Positions 1-5,411 are shown, counted from the stretch's first letter. The stretch is 5,902 nucleotides of DNA from Saprospiraceae bacterium (GCA_022842255.1 JALHPW010000350.1:1-5902), one strand, 5' to 3'. A program made the numbers and translations. Notes: generated by a model from the letters alone, not told the origin.

Positions 1-13
1 GCTCTTCCGATCT
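1..13. other. Residual Illumina sequencing adapter
   Basis: The first 13 bases, GCTCTTCCGATCT, are exactly the shared 3' end of the Illumina TruSeq adapters (reverse complement AGATCGGAAGAGC, the usual trimming sequence). Read in frame with the downstream gene they give Ser immediately before Asp-Thr-Gly-Gly, where M17 aminopeptidases normally have Phe (TFDTGG or TFDSGG). Family agreement therefore begins exactly at base 14. These bases are not genomic. Confidence 0.96.
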
Positions 14-703
14 GATACCGGCGGACTCAGCCTCAAACCCAGCGAAGCCATGGATTATATGAAGTGCGACATGGCAGGGGCAGCTACCGTAGTGGGGGCG
101 ATGGCCGTGGCCGCCAAGACCAAACTTCCCATCCATATCGTAGGACTCATTCCGGTCACGGACAACAAGATTGGTGAAAACGCACTCGCCCCGGGCGATG
201 TCATCACGATGGGCTCGGGCAAAACCGTGGAAGTGGTGAATACCGATGCAGAAGGTCGGATTATCCTGGCCGATGCGCTCCATTACGCCAAAAAATTCGA
301 GCCCATGCTGGCGCTTGATATTGCCACGCTCACGGGTTCGGCGGTACGAGCCCTGGGCACACAGGCCATTTGTTACATGGGTACTGCGCCCAAAAGCGTC
401 AAAAACACCTTGGAAGAAAGTGGATTTGCCACCTATGAGCGATTGGTAGAACTGCCCCTCTGGAAAGAATTTGGCGACGAACTCAAAAGCCATATCGCCG
501 ATTATAAAAACCTGGGATCCTCCAACGCCGGCATGATCACAGCAGGGAAATTCCTCGAAAATTTTGTGGATTACCCTTGGTTGCACCTGGATATCGCCGG
601 ACCTGCTTATCTACGCACCGCCAATGGCTATCGAACCAAAGAAGGCACTGGCGTAGGTGTTCGGCTTTTGTACCACTTTTTAAAATCAAATTTCCTTAAA
701 TGA
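14..703 (+). CDS. pepA: Leucyl aminopeptidase, peptidase family M17 (5'-truncated)
   Basis: This is the C-terminal catalytic half of a cytosolic M17 aminopeptidase, which removes N-terminal residues from peptides using two metal ions and usually acts as a hexamer. About 229 residues remain of the roughly 450-500 usual for the family; the N-terminal domain and start codon lie off the contig. The frame opens at base 14 with DTGGLSLKP, which holds a metal-binding Asp and the active-site Lys. It continues with MKCDMAGAA (second metal Asp) and, at 239-259, the family signature NTDAEGR followed by IILADAL, giving the Asp and Glu ligands and the catalytic Arg. The end is typical for the family (WLHLDIAGPAY, then GTGVGVRLL). 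The Cys in MKCDM replaces a residue that is often Tyr or Ala. The stop overlaps the next start (ATGA), so the two genes are probably translationally coupled. The 5' loss is an assembly edge and not a mutation. The family call is secure; the symbol pepA is by family convention. Confidence 0.95.
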   Translation, partial: DTGGLSLKPSEAMDYMKCDMAGAATVVGAMAVAAKTKLPIHIVGLIPVTDNKIGENALAPGDVITMGSGKTVEVVNTDAEGRIILADALHYAKKFEPMLALDIATLTGSAVRALGTQAICYMGTAPKSVKNTLEESGFATYERLVELPLWKEFGDELKSHIADYKNLGSSNAGMITAGKFLENFVDYPWLHLDIAGPAYLRTANGYRTKEGTGVGVRLLYHFLKSNFLK

Positions 704-1125
704 GTTGGGATATCATTTTGACCAATAGTGCGCCAAAGCCCGGCTTGAGTCAAGAAGAGACCGAAGCTCTTCCCTTTCCGGCCCATGAGGAACTTATTCA
801 AGCTTTTAAAAAGGTATTTCCGCAGATAGCGGATACTGAAGATGACTGGGCAACTATCGATGGAGAAGATTATTCTATCGAAGTCCATTTCATGAAAGAC
901 AAGGAGGGCCAAACAACCGGTATTTCATTGGGGATTAGGGCCGGAGAAGACCCTACACCTTACATTGCGCAGTTGTGCAAAACAAATGGCTGGGAGGCCT
1001 ACGATACCTCCATGGGCGATAACATTGATTTGGACGAACCTTTAAAAAACGGCTTCAGCGGCTGGCAATCTTATCGAAACCATATTGTAGGAACACCTTC
1101 AAAACCCTGGTGGAAATTTTGGTAA
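700..1125 (+). CDS. Hypothetical protein, small, Trp-rich and acidic
   Basis: I do not recognise the family. It encodes 141 residues with no signal peptide and no membrane segment, so it is probably cytosolic. Seven tryptophans (positions 3, 50, 98, 122, 137, 138, 141) are many for this size, and the protein ends in the aromatic/basic tail KPWWKFW. It is rich in Asp and Glu (for example 45-49 and 54-58). A GWEAYDTSMGDNIDLD segment (97-112) has the shape of a 'W-x-x-[YF]-D-x-x-x-G' strand-turn motif seen in small bacterial proteins of unknown function and some immunity-like proteins; that resemblance is weak. The start is the ATG overlapping the stop of the upstream aminopeptidase gene (ATGA), which supports both the start choice and operon membership. 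pdxA follows after 35 bp. Base composition and codon use look like the neighbours. It is likely a real gene because of the overlap and the full-length open frame, but its function is unknown. Confidence 0.8.
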   Translation: MSWDIILTNSAPKPGLSQEETEALPFPAHEELIQAFKKVFPQIADTEDDWATIDGEDYSIEVHFMKDKEGQTTGISLGIRAGEDPTPYIAQLCKTNGWEAYDTSMGDNIDLDEPLKNGFSGWQSYRNHIVGTPSKPWWKFW

Positions 1126-1160
1126 CCCTTTGAAAACCAACCCATTTTGAAAAAGAAATT

Positions 1161-2258
1161 ATGAGCAATATAACCATCGGAATATCCTGCGGCGACATCA
1201 ATGGTATCGGATTGGAGGTCATTCTCAAATCCATCGGCCTCAAAAACATCGGTAAAAAGTTCAAAACCATTGTTTACGGAAGCACCAAGGTCATCGCCTA
1301 CCACAAAAACATCATCACGGAGGAAAACATACAGTTCCACTCCATCGAGTCGGCCGCGGAGGCCCACGCTGAGCGCATCAACGTAGTCAATTGCTGGCCC
1401 GACAACGTGAACATCACCCTCGGCAAACCAGACAAGGTTGGCGGCGAATGCGCCCAAAAAGCCCTGGAACGCGCGGTGAAGGACCTGAAATCAGGCGATA
1501 TCGACGCCCTGGTGACGGCCCCCATCAACAAAAAAGCCATGCAAATGGCTGGTTTTCAGTTTGTTGGCCACACCGAATACATCACCAATGCCTTCAAGGT
1601 CAAAGATTCCTTGATGCTCATGGTGTCTGATTCTTTGCGGGTTGGTTTGGTGACCAACCACTTGCCCATCCGCGAAGTGGCCGCAGCGGTCACCAAAGAA
1701 AAAGTGCTTCGGAAAATCCTGATCATGGCCGAAACCCTGCGCATCGATTTCAACATCGAGCGACCCACCATTGCGGTTTTGGGACTCAACCCACACGCCA
1801 GCGATGAAGGAGCCATTGGCGATGAGGACGATAAAATCGTGCGTCCGGCCATCGAAGAAGCCAAGGCCAAGGGCGTGATGGCTTTTGGTCCCTACCCTGC
1901 CGACGGATTTTTTGGCTCGGGGCAATACCACAAATTCGATGGAATCCTCGCTATGTACCACGACCAAGGTTTGGTGCCGTTCAAGGCGCTTTCCTTTGGC
2001 GCAGGCGTGAATTATACCGCGGGTTTGCCCTTTGTTCGCACCTCGCCCGACCACGGTACGGCCTACGACATTGCCGGTAAAGGAGAGGCTGACGAAACCT
2101 CTATGATTAAGGCCATTTACCTTTCTGCAGAGATTGTGCGCAATCGCGCCGAATACCTGGACATGCACGCGAACTCACTCGAACGCCGCAAGCAAAAATC
2201 CATCATTTCGGAGACCGGAGAAGAAGTGGAAGAAGAAAATGTAATTCCAGAGGAATAA
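1161..2258 (+). CDS. pdxA: 4-hydroxythreonine-4-phosphate dehydrogenase PdxA
   Basis: PdxA performs the NAD-dependent oxidation of 4-phosphohydroxy-L-threonine in the DXP-dependent route to pyridoxal 5'-phosphate; its product is condensed by PdxJ. The protein has 365 residues, slightly longer than E. coli PdxA (about 330) but usual for Bacteroidota versions. Visible landmarks are the N-terminal GDINGIG (GDPAGIG in proteobacteria), VTAPINKKA (118-126), the substrate-binding GHT (136-138), and the metal ligands His167 (TNHLP), His212 (NPHAS) and His267 (YHDQG). These sit one residue off E. coli His166, His211 and His266. SPDHGTAYDIAGKGEAD (295-311) is the NAD/substrate region. The last 15 residues are a Glu-rich tail outside the fold. 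Upstream is a 35-bp gap with no clear promoter or terminator, so co-transcription with the two preceding genes is likely. The start is preceded by an A-rich stretch (AAAAAGAAATT) instead of a clear Shine-Dalgarno, as is normal in Bacteroidota. All key residues are intact. Confidence 0.98.
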   Translation: MSNITIGISCGDINGIGLEVILKSIGLKNIGKKFKTIVYGSTKVIAYHKNIITEENIQFHSIESAAEAHAERINVVNCWPDNVNITLGKPDKVGGECAQKALERAVKDLKSGDIDALVTAPINKKAMQMAGFQFVGHTEYITNAFKVKDSLMLMVSDSLRVGLVTNHLPIREVAAAVTKEKVLRKILIMAETLRIDFNIERPTIAVLGLNPHASDEGAIGDEDDKIVRPAIEEAKAKGVMAFGPYPADGFFGSGQYHKFDGILAMYHDQGLVPFKALSFGAGVNYTAGLPFVRTSPDHGTAYDIAGKGEADETSMIKAIYLSAEIVRNRAEYLDMHANSLERRKQKSIISETGEEVEEENVIPEE

Positions 2259-2262
2259 ACGT

Positions 2263-2292
2263 ATGTGGTCAATGTGCTTTAATGTGGTCAAT
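2263..2292 (+). repeat. Left arm of intergenic palindrome A (2 inverted copies)
   Basis: Two copies of ATGTGGTCAAT (2263-2273 and 2282-2292) are the reverse complement of the ATTGACCACATT unit that fills the region downstream at 2353-2530. The first copy starts 4 bp after the pdxA stop codon. The linker between the two copies, read on the minus strand (AAAGCAC), resembles the AAACCC-type linker of the right arm, so the whole two-copy block can pair with two consecutive right-arm copies. A transcript reading out of pdxA could fold into a long hairpin, or into many alternative ones, here. Confidence 0.9.
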
Positions 2293-2301
2293 GTGTTTTG
2301 A

Positions 2302-2332
2302 TTTGTGCTGGGGGGTGTTTTCACCTTTTTTG
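2302..2332 (+). promoter_or_regulatory. Weak candidate Bacteroidota promoter for ppgK
   Basis: TTTG at 2302-2305 is followed by exactly 19 bases and then CTTTTTTG (2325-2332). The Bacteroidota consensus is TTTG-N19-TAnnTTTG, so the -33 box, the spacing and the final TTTG fit, but the essential TA of the -7 box is CT. It lies in the loop between the repeat arms, about 208 bp before the ppgK start, and would place the whole right-arm array in the 5' leader. The T-run overlaps a possible terminator, and the two readings compete. Confidence 0.25.
2314..2331 (+). terminator. Possible short intrinsic terminator after pdxA
   Basis: GGTG (2314-2317), a TTTT loop, CACC (2322-2325) and then six T's (2326-2331) have the layout of a rho-independent terminator. 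The stem is only 4 bp, with no clear extension, so alone it would be weak. It lies at the centre of the larger palindrome formed by the flanking repeat arms, which could strengthen or replace it. Confidence 0.3.
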
Positions 2333-2352
2333 CATTCAAACTCATTCATCCC

Positions 2353-2530
2353 ATTGACCACATTTCAAACCCATTGACCACATTAAACCCATTGACCACA
2401 TTTCAAACCCATTGACCACATTAAACCAATTGACCACATTCATCCAATTGACCACATTAAACCAATTGACCACATTCATCCAATTGACCACATTAAACTA
2501 ATTGACCACATTCATCCCATTGACCACATT
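2353..2530 (+). repeat. Right-arm tandem array A: ten copies of ATTGACCACATT
   Basis: There are ten exact copies of the 12-mer ATTGACCACATT, starting at 2353, 2373, 2391, 2411, 2429, 2447, 2465, 2483, 2501 and 2519, with spacing of 18 or 20 bp. The 6-8-bp linkers alternate strictly between two types: TCAAACCC or CATCCA/C, then AAACCC, AAACCA or AAACTA. The true repeat is therefore a dimer of 36-38 bp present about five times. The array ends 9 bp before the ppgK start codon. Inverted copies of the unit sit at 2263-2292. This is not a CRISPR: the repeat is short, the linkers are not unique, and no cas genes are visible. Confidence 0.97.
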
Positions 2531-2539
2531 TTCAAGATT

Positions 2540-3283
2540 ATGCAGCATATTTTAGGAATTGACGTGGGTGCCTCGGGCATTAAAGGCGCGGTAGTAGATG
2601 TGAAGAGTGGCAAATTGCAAGGCGAACGCTTTCGTGTCCCTACCCCACAACCCTCTACGCCCAAAGCAATGGCTGGGGCTTTTTCGGAGATCGTGGAGTA
2701 TTTCAATTATAAAGGGCCTGTAGGCTGTGGCTTCCCTAGTATTGTCAAAAACGGTGTGGCCAATTCAGCGGCCAACATTGACAAAAGTTGGGTAGGTACC
2801 AACATTGAAAAAGTATTTGGGGAGGCCTCTGGATGCCCTGTTTTTGCGACCAACGATGCCGACGCGGCGGGGGTTGCCGAAATGCACCACGGTATGGGGC
2901 AGGGGGAGAATGGGCTCGTACTGCTCATTACCATCGGCACCGGATTGGGTTCGGCCTTGTTCTACAAAGGCGAGTTGATCCCGAACACAGAGTTGGGCCA
3001 CCTGCTCTGGAAACACGGGAAATCCGCCGAAGCCTGGTGTTCCTCCGGAGCACGTTCGCGCCTGAAAATCAGCCGCAGCGAATGGGCCGACCGTTTCAAC
3101 GAATACCTCAACCACCTGGAATTACTTTTCTCCCCCGACCTGTTCATCCTCGGCGGTGGCGAGAGCAAGTTTTTCGAACAATACAAACATCAACTCAAAA
3201 CCCAGGCCCGTGTGGTGCCAGCAAAACTCCTCAACAATGCGGGAATTATTGGCGCGGCATCGTATGCGGAAGTGATGAAGTGA
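2540..3283 (+). CDS. ppgK: Polyphosphate glucokinase PpgK (ROK family)
   Basis: PpgK phosphorylates glucose to glucose-6-phosphate using inorganic polyphosphate (often also ATP) as donor, in the cytosol. The 247-residue length matches the family. Landmarks: phosphate-binding loop DVGASGIKG (8-16, with Ala10 where Gly is usual); the polyphosphate-glucokinase marker TPQPSTP (35-41); ANIDKSWVGT (78-87); NDADAAG (105-111) carrying the catalytic Asp106; TIGTGLGSAL (131-140); NTELGHL (149-155), the glucose-contacting Glu/His segment of ROK kinases; and SPDLFILGGGESK (198-210). The ROK zinc-binding Cys cluster is absent, as in other PpgK proteins. TPQPSTP and NIDKSWVGT separate it from ordinary ROK glucokinases. 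It is preceded by repeat array A; the ATG at 2540, nine bases after the array, precedes the first recognisable motif by only seven residues, which supports this start. The final codons (EVMK-stop) are themselves built from the GATGAAGTGAT unit of the next repeat palindrome, so the C-terminus may have been altered by repeat growth. Confidence 0.95.
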   Translation: MQHILGIDVGASGIKGAVVDVKSGKLQGERFRVPTPQPSTPKAMAGAFSEIVEYFNYKGPVGCGFPSIVKNGVANSAANIDKSWVGTNIEKVFGEASGCPVFATNDADAAGVAEMHHGMGQGENGLVLLITIGTGLGSALFYKGELIPNTELGHLLWKHGKSAEAWCSSGARSRLKISRSEWADRFNEYLNHLELLFSPDLFILGGGESKFFEQYKHQLKTQARVVPAKLLNNAGIIGAASYAEVMK

Positions 3284-3407
3284 TGGAACGATGAAGTGAT
3301 GAAGTGATTGGTGATGAAGTGATTGGGGGCCGCTCACTGCTTCATCACTCTATCACTCTATCACTTCATCACTCTATCACTTCATCGTTCCATCACCTCA
3401 TCACTTC
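3269..3407 (+). repeat. Intergenic palindrome B built from GATGAAGTGAT
   Basis: The left arm has GATGAAGTGAT at 3274-3284, 3290-3300, 3298-3308 and 3313-3323. The right arm has the reverse complement ATCACTTCATC at 3360-3370 and 3376-3386, with variants up to 3410. Segment 3269-3300 pairs with 3376-3407 at 31 of 32 positions, including a perfect 21-bp block (3280-3300 with 3376-3396) that contains the non-repeat marker GGAAC. Between them lie further pairable units (3311-3323 with 3360-3372) and a GC-rich loop (TGGGGGCCGCTCACTGC, 3324-3340). The left arm starts inside the ppgK coding end and covers its stop codon; the right arm ends about 3-6 bp before the folB start. No promoter is visible inside. 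It could act as a hairpin in a ppgK-folB transcript. Confidence 0.95.
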
Positions 3408-3412
3408 ATTAA

Positions 3413-3982
3413 ATGGCACTAGTAGTTCTAGAAGGAATGCGGTTTCATGCTTTTCATGGGGTATACCCGGAAGAGCGGCTATTGGGCACTGAATACGTGG
3501 TCAATGTGGAAGTGCAAACGGGCATCGCCGTGGCTGCTATGACCGACAGCATTGAGCAGGCAACGGTGAATTACGAGACCGTTTTTCAAATCTGCTCGGC
3601 CGAAATGGCACAGCCGCGCAAACTTTTGGAAACGGTGGTAACGGGTATTATCAAGCGTATGAAACGGCAGTTCCCACAAATGATGGGGATAAAAGTGCAA
3701 GTGCGTAAAATGAACCCACCCATCAGTACCAAAATGCGCGCCCTGAAGCATGCCGAAAACTACCAACCCATCGGTGGGCGTGTCGAATCGGCTTGGGTAC
3801 AGGACGAAGCCAGTTTTGTCTCCAACTGCCCACGATGTAAAAAACCGTTTCTCTGTTACGCCGATGATACCTGCTGGTGCAAAGAATTAAACAATGTTCA
3901 CCCGGCCACACTAGAAACCCTAAAACGGCAGTTCGGCACCACTTGTCTCTGTCCAAACTGCCTAAAACTCTACGCTGGCTGA
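3413..3982 (+). CDS. folB: Dihydroneopterin aldolase fused to a C-terminal Cys-rich CWC domain
   Basis: Residues 1-118 form FolB, which converts 7,8-dihydroneopterin to 6-hydroxymethyl-dihydropterin and glycolaldehyde in folate synthesis. Landmarks are FHAFHGVYPEE (11-21, catalytic-site Glu), VNYETV (Tyr54), LLETV (Glu73) and VRKMNPPI with Lys99. These align closely with the known Glu22, Tyr54, Glu74 and Lys100 of the S. aureus enzyme. Typical FolB proteins stop near 120 residues. Here about 70 more follow, with eight cysteines at 139, 142, 148, 154, 156, 178, 180 and 183 in CPRCKKPFLC, CWC and CLCPNC arrangements. This matches the small Cys_rich_CWC family, probably metal-binding and of unknown function. 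The junction is in one continuous frame with no sign of frameshift. The ATG at 3413 directly follows palindrome B and no Shine-Dalgarno is visible. Whether the CWC domain affects aldolase activity is unknown. The FolB call is strong; the CWC call rests on the cysteine pattern. Confidence 0.93.
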   Translation: MALVVLEGMRFHAFHGVYPEERLLGTEYVVNVEVQTGIAVAAMTDSIEQATVNYETVFQICSAEMAQPRKLLETVVTGIIKRMKRQFPQMMGIKVQVRKMNPPISTKMRALKHAENYQPIGGRVESAWVQDEASFVSNCPRCKKPFLCYADDTCWCKELNNVHPATLETLKRQFGTTCLCPNCLKLYAG

Positions 3983-3984
3983 AC

Positions 3985-4036
3985 GTTCGCCGACAAATCT
4001 GTGCTTTTAACTTGTCATTTGTTGTCGAACCTTTTT
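3985..4036 (+). terminator. Candidate intrinsic terminator after folB
   Basis: GTTCGCCGACAAAT (3985-3998) can pair with ATTTGTTGTCGAAC (4017-4030): 12 Watson-Crick pairs, one G-U wobble and one mismatch, with an 18-base loop. A run of five T's (4032-4036) follows. It begins 2 bases after the folB stop. The stem is only moderately GC-rich and the loop is large, so efficiency is uncertain. The T-run also falls where the -33 box of the next promoter would be. Confidence 0.5.
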
Positions 4037-4062
4037 AACGATGCCACGTTTGGGTACTTTTG
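4032..4062 (+). promoter_or_regulatory. Bacteroidota-type promoter for the MoxR gene
   Basis: TACTTTTG at 4055-4062 is a perfect match to the Bacteroidota -7 box TAnnTTTG and is followed by C, as often seen. Nineteen bases upstream lies TTTT (4032-4035), three of four matches to the -33 box TTTG. Transcription would start near 4068-4070, giving a leader of about 210 nt that contains both tandem arrays before the start codon at 4283. This is the best promoter in the window; it has not been tested. Confidence 0.6.
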
Positions 4063-4075
4063 CCGTCCTTAATTA

Positions 4076-4150
<75 letters not shown>

Positions 4151-4152
4151 AG

Positions 4153-4233
4153 AATGACTAAATGACCTCAATGACCTAATGACCCCAATGACTAAATGAC
4201 CCAATGACTAAATGACCCAATGACCTAAATGAC
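4153..4233 (+). repeat. Tandem array of ten AATGAC units
   Basis: AATGAC occurs at 4153, 4161, 4170, 4178, 4187, 4195, 4203, 4211, 4219 and 4228, with spacing of 8 or 9 bp and linkers such as CT, CC, CCTC, CTA or CCCC. The array fades into a related C/A-rich stretch (CCCCCAATCATCCAATAACC, 4241-4260) that ends about 20 bp before the ATG at 4283. The unit differs from the heptamer array immediately upstream. No inverted arm is present. It probably lies in the 5' leader of the MoxR transcript. Confidence 0.93.
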
Positions 4234-4282
4234 CCCAATTCCCCCAATCATCCAATAACCAGTCAACCAGTAACAAATAAAA

Positions 4283-5248
4283 ATGGCAAATCACAAATCG
4301 GACGTAGAAGCTGTGGACGCGCTCGCACAGGCCTACAAAGACCTCTCTGCTGAAATCGGTAAAGTCATTGTAGGCCAAGACGATGTGGTGCGGGCAGTCA
4401 TCATTTCTCTTTTTTCCAATGGCCACGCGCTCTTGGTAGGTGTACCAGGTCTTGCTAAAACCCTGTTGGTCAGTACCATCGCGGAAGTGCTTGACCTCGA
4501 TTTCAAACGGATACAGTTCACCCCCGACCTGATGCCCTCAGACATCACGGGCTCGGAAATCTTGGATGAAACCCGCCACTTTAAATTCATGCGTGGGCCG
4601 GTGTTTGCCAACATTGTATTGGCCGACGAGATTAACCGTACCCCGCCCAAAACCCAGGCTGCCTTGCTGGAAGCCATGCAGGAACGTTCCGTCACGGTGA
4701 GTGGCCAACGTCACGAACTGCCGTCACCGTTCTTTGTACTGGCTACCCAGAATCCTATCGAACAAGAGGGCACTTACCCGCTGCCAGAGGCGCAATTGGA
4801 CCGTTTCATGTTCAATATCCCGCTCACTTACCCAACTTATGAGCAGGAGGTTGAGGTGGTAAAAAGCACCACTTCTTCCCGCACCGCTGTGCTGAAACAC
4901 ATCCTCAACAGCGAGCAAATCAAAGAATATCAACAACTTATCCGGAAAATACCGGTGAGCGACAATGTGCTGGAATATGCCGTAGGTTTGGTTTCCAAAA
5001 CCCGTCCAGGCACACCACGCGCCACCAAAGAAGCCAACAACTATCTAGGTTGGGGAGCAGGCCCACGCGCCAGTCAATACCTCGCACTCGGCGCCAAATG
5101 CCATGCAGCCATCAACGGCAAGTATTCTCCAGATATAGAAGACGTACAGGCCATTGCAAATCTGGTACTGCGTCACCGCATCGTACGCAACTACAAAGCC
5201 GAGGCTGAAGGGGTTACGGAGGAGAATATTATTGAAGCGATGTTGTAA
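4283..5248 (+). CDS. MoxR-family AAA+ ATPase
   Basis: MoxR ATPases are cytosolic AAA+ proteins thought to act as chaperones in assembly or activation of partner complexes, usually together with von Willebrand factor A (VWA) domain proteins. The 321-residue length is typical. Landmarks: VGQDDVV (30-36) near the N-terminus; Walker A GVPGLAKT (53-60); MPSDITGSEILD (84-95); Walker B VLADEIN (112-118); QAALLEAMQE (125-134); sensor 1 ATQNP (154-158) with the family string EQEGTYPLPEAQLDRF containing the arginine finger Arg174; and sensor 2 GPRASQ (260-265). All catalytic residues are present. In Bacteroidota moxR is often the first gene of an operon with DUF58 and BatA/BatB-type VWA genes. Here it is followed by a palindrome and a convergent msrB, so it stands alone and its partner is not visible. 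It has its own predicted promoter (4032-4062) and a long repeat-filled leader. The start after AAATAAAA fits the Bacteroidota A-rich pattern. Confidence 0.96.
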   Translation: MANHKSDVEAVDALAQAYKDLSAEIGKVIVGQDDVVRAVIISLFSNGHALLVGVPGLAKTLLVSTIAEVLDLDFKRIQFTPDLMPSDITGSEILDETRHFKFMRGPVFANIVLADEINRTPPKTQAALLEAMQERSVTVSGQRHELPSPFFVLATQNPIEQEGTYPLPEAQLDRFMFNIPLTYPTYEQEVEVVKSTTSSRTAVLKHILNSEQIKEYQQLIRKIPVSDNVLEYAVGLVSKTRPGTPRATKEANNYLGWGAGPRASQYLALGAKCHAAINGKYSPDIEDVQAIANLVLRHRIVRNYKAEAEGVTEENIIEAML

Positions 5249-5400
5249 GAAAGGTTTATGGGGTTTATGAGGTTTAGAATGGTTGATAATTGCGCTCAAT
5301 AAAGCAGGATTTGTCCACTTTTAGGGTGCAAAAAATAAACCATTCTAAACCTCATAAACCCCATAAACCTTTCTAAACCTCATAAACCCTATCAACCTCA
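5248..5400. repeat. Intergenic palindrome D: 37-bp perfect inverted repeat plus TAAACC copies
   Basis: Bases 5248-5284 are perfectly complementary to 5338-5374 (37 bp). The left arm contains GGTTTA at 5253, 5262 and 5271. The right side has TAAACC at 5336, 5346, 5355, 5364, 5374 and 5383, plus a degenerate copy near 5392, spaced 9-10 bp, so the right side has about three more copies than the left. Inside the loop, TTGCGCTC (5290-5297) can pair with GGGTGCAA (5324-5331) using two G-U wobbles, stacking a second stem on the first. The left arm includes the last base of the MoxR stop codon; the right side ends about 11 bp from the convergent msrB stop. The position fits a bidirectional terminator, though there is no conventional T-run directly after the stem. 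Confidence 0.97.
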
Positions 5401-5411
5401 CAACAGCCGTC

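Noticed and set aside
14..703. Frameshifted or decayed aminopeptidase pseudogene
   Set aside because: The missing 5' half coincides exactly with sequencing adapter at the contig edge, and the remaining frame is intact to its normal end.
1126..1160. PLP-related riboswitch or promoter before pdxA
   Set aside because: The gap is only 35 bp with no stem-loop and no TAnnTTTG box; simple operon spacing explains it.
1491..2168. 225-residue open frame on the minus strand opposite pdxA
   Set aside because: It lies wholly within pdxA, whose frame has all family motifs. The antisense translation shows no recognisable family and no start context; it is a shadow of codon bias.
2353..2530. CRISPR array
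   Set aside because: The regular repeat-spacer look is misleading: repeats are 12 bp, 'spacers' are 6-8 bp and alternate between two sequences instead of being unique, and no cas genes are present.
2263..2530. Insertion sequence, MITE or REP element remnant
   Set aside because: There is no transposase, no terminal inverted repeats with target duplications, and the repeat unit is not shared with the other intergenic regions as a dispersed element would be.
3304..3492. Short plus-strand open frame spanning palindrome B and the folB start
   Set aside because: Its translation is low-complexity (repeated HHSITLS-type residues) from the repeat, followed by an out-of-frame reading of folB.
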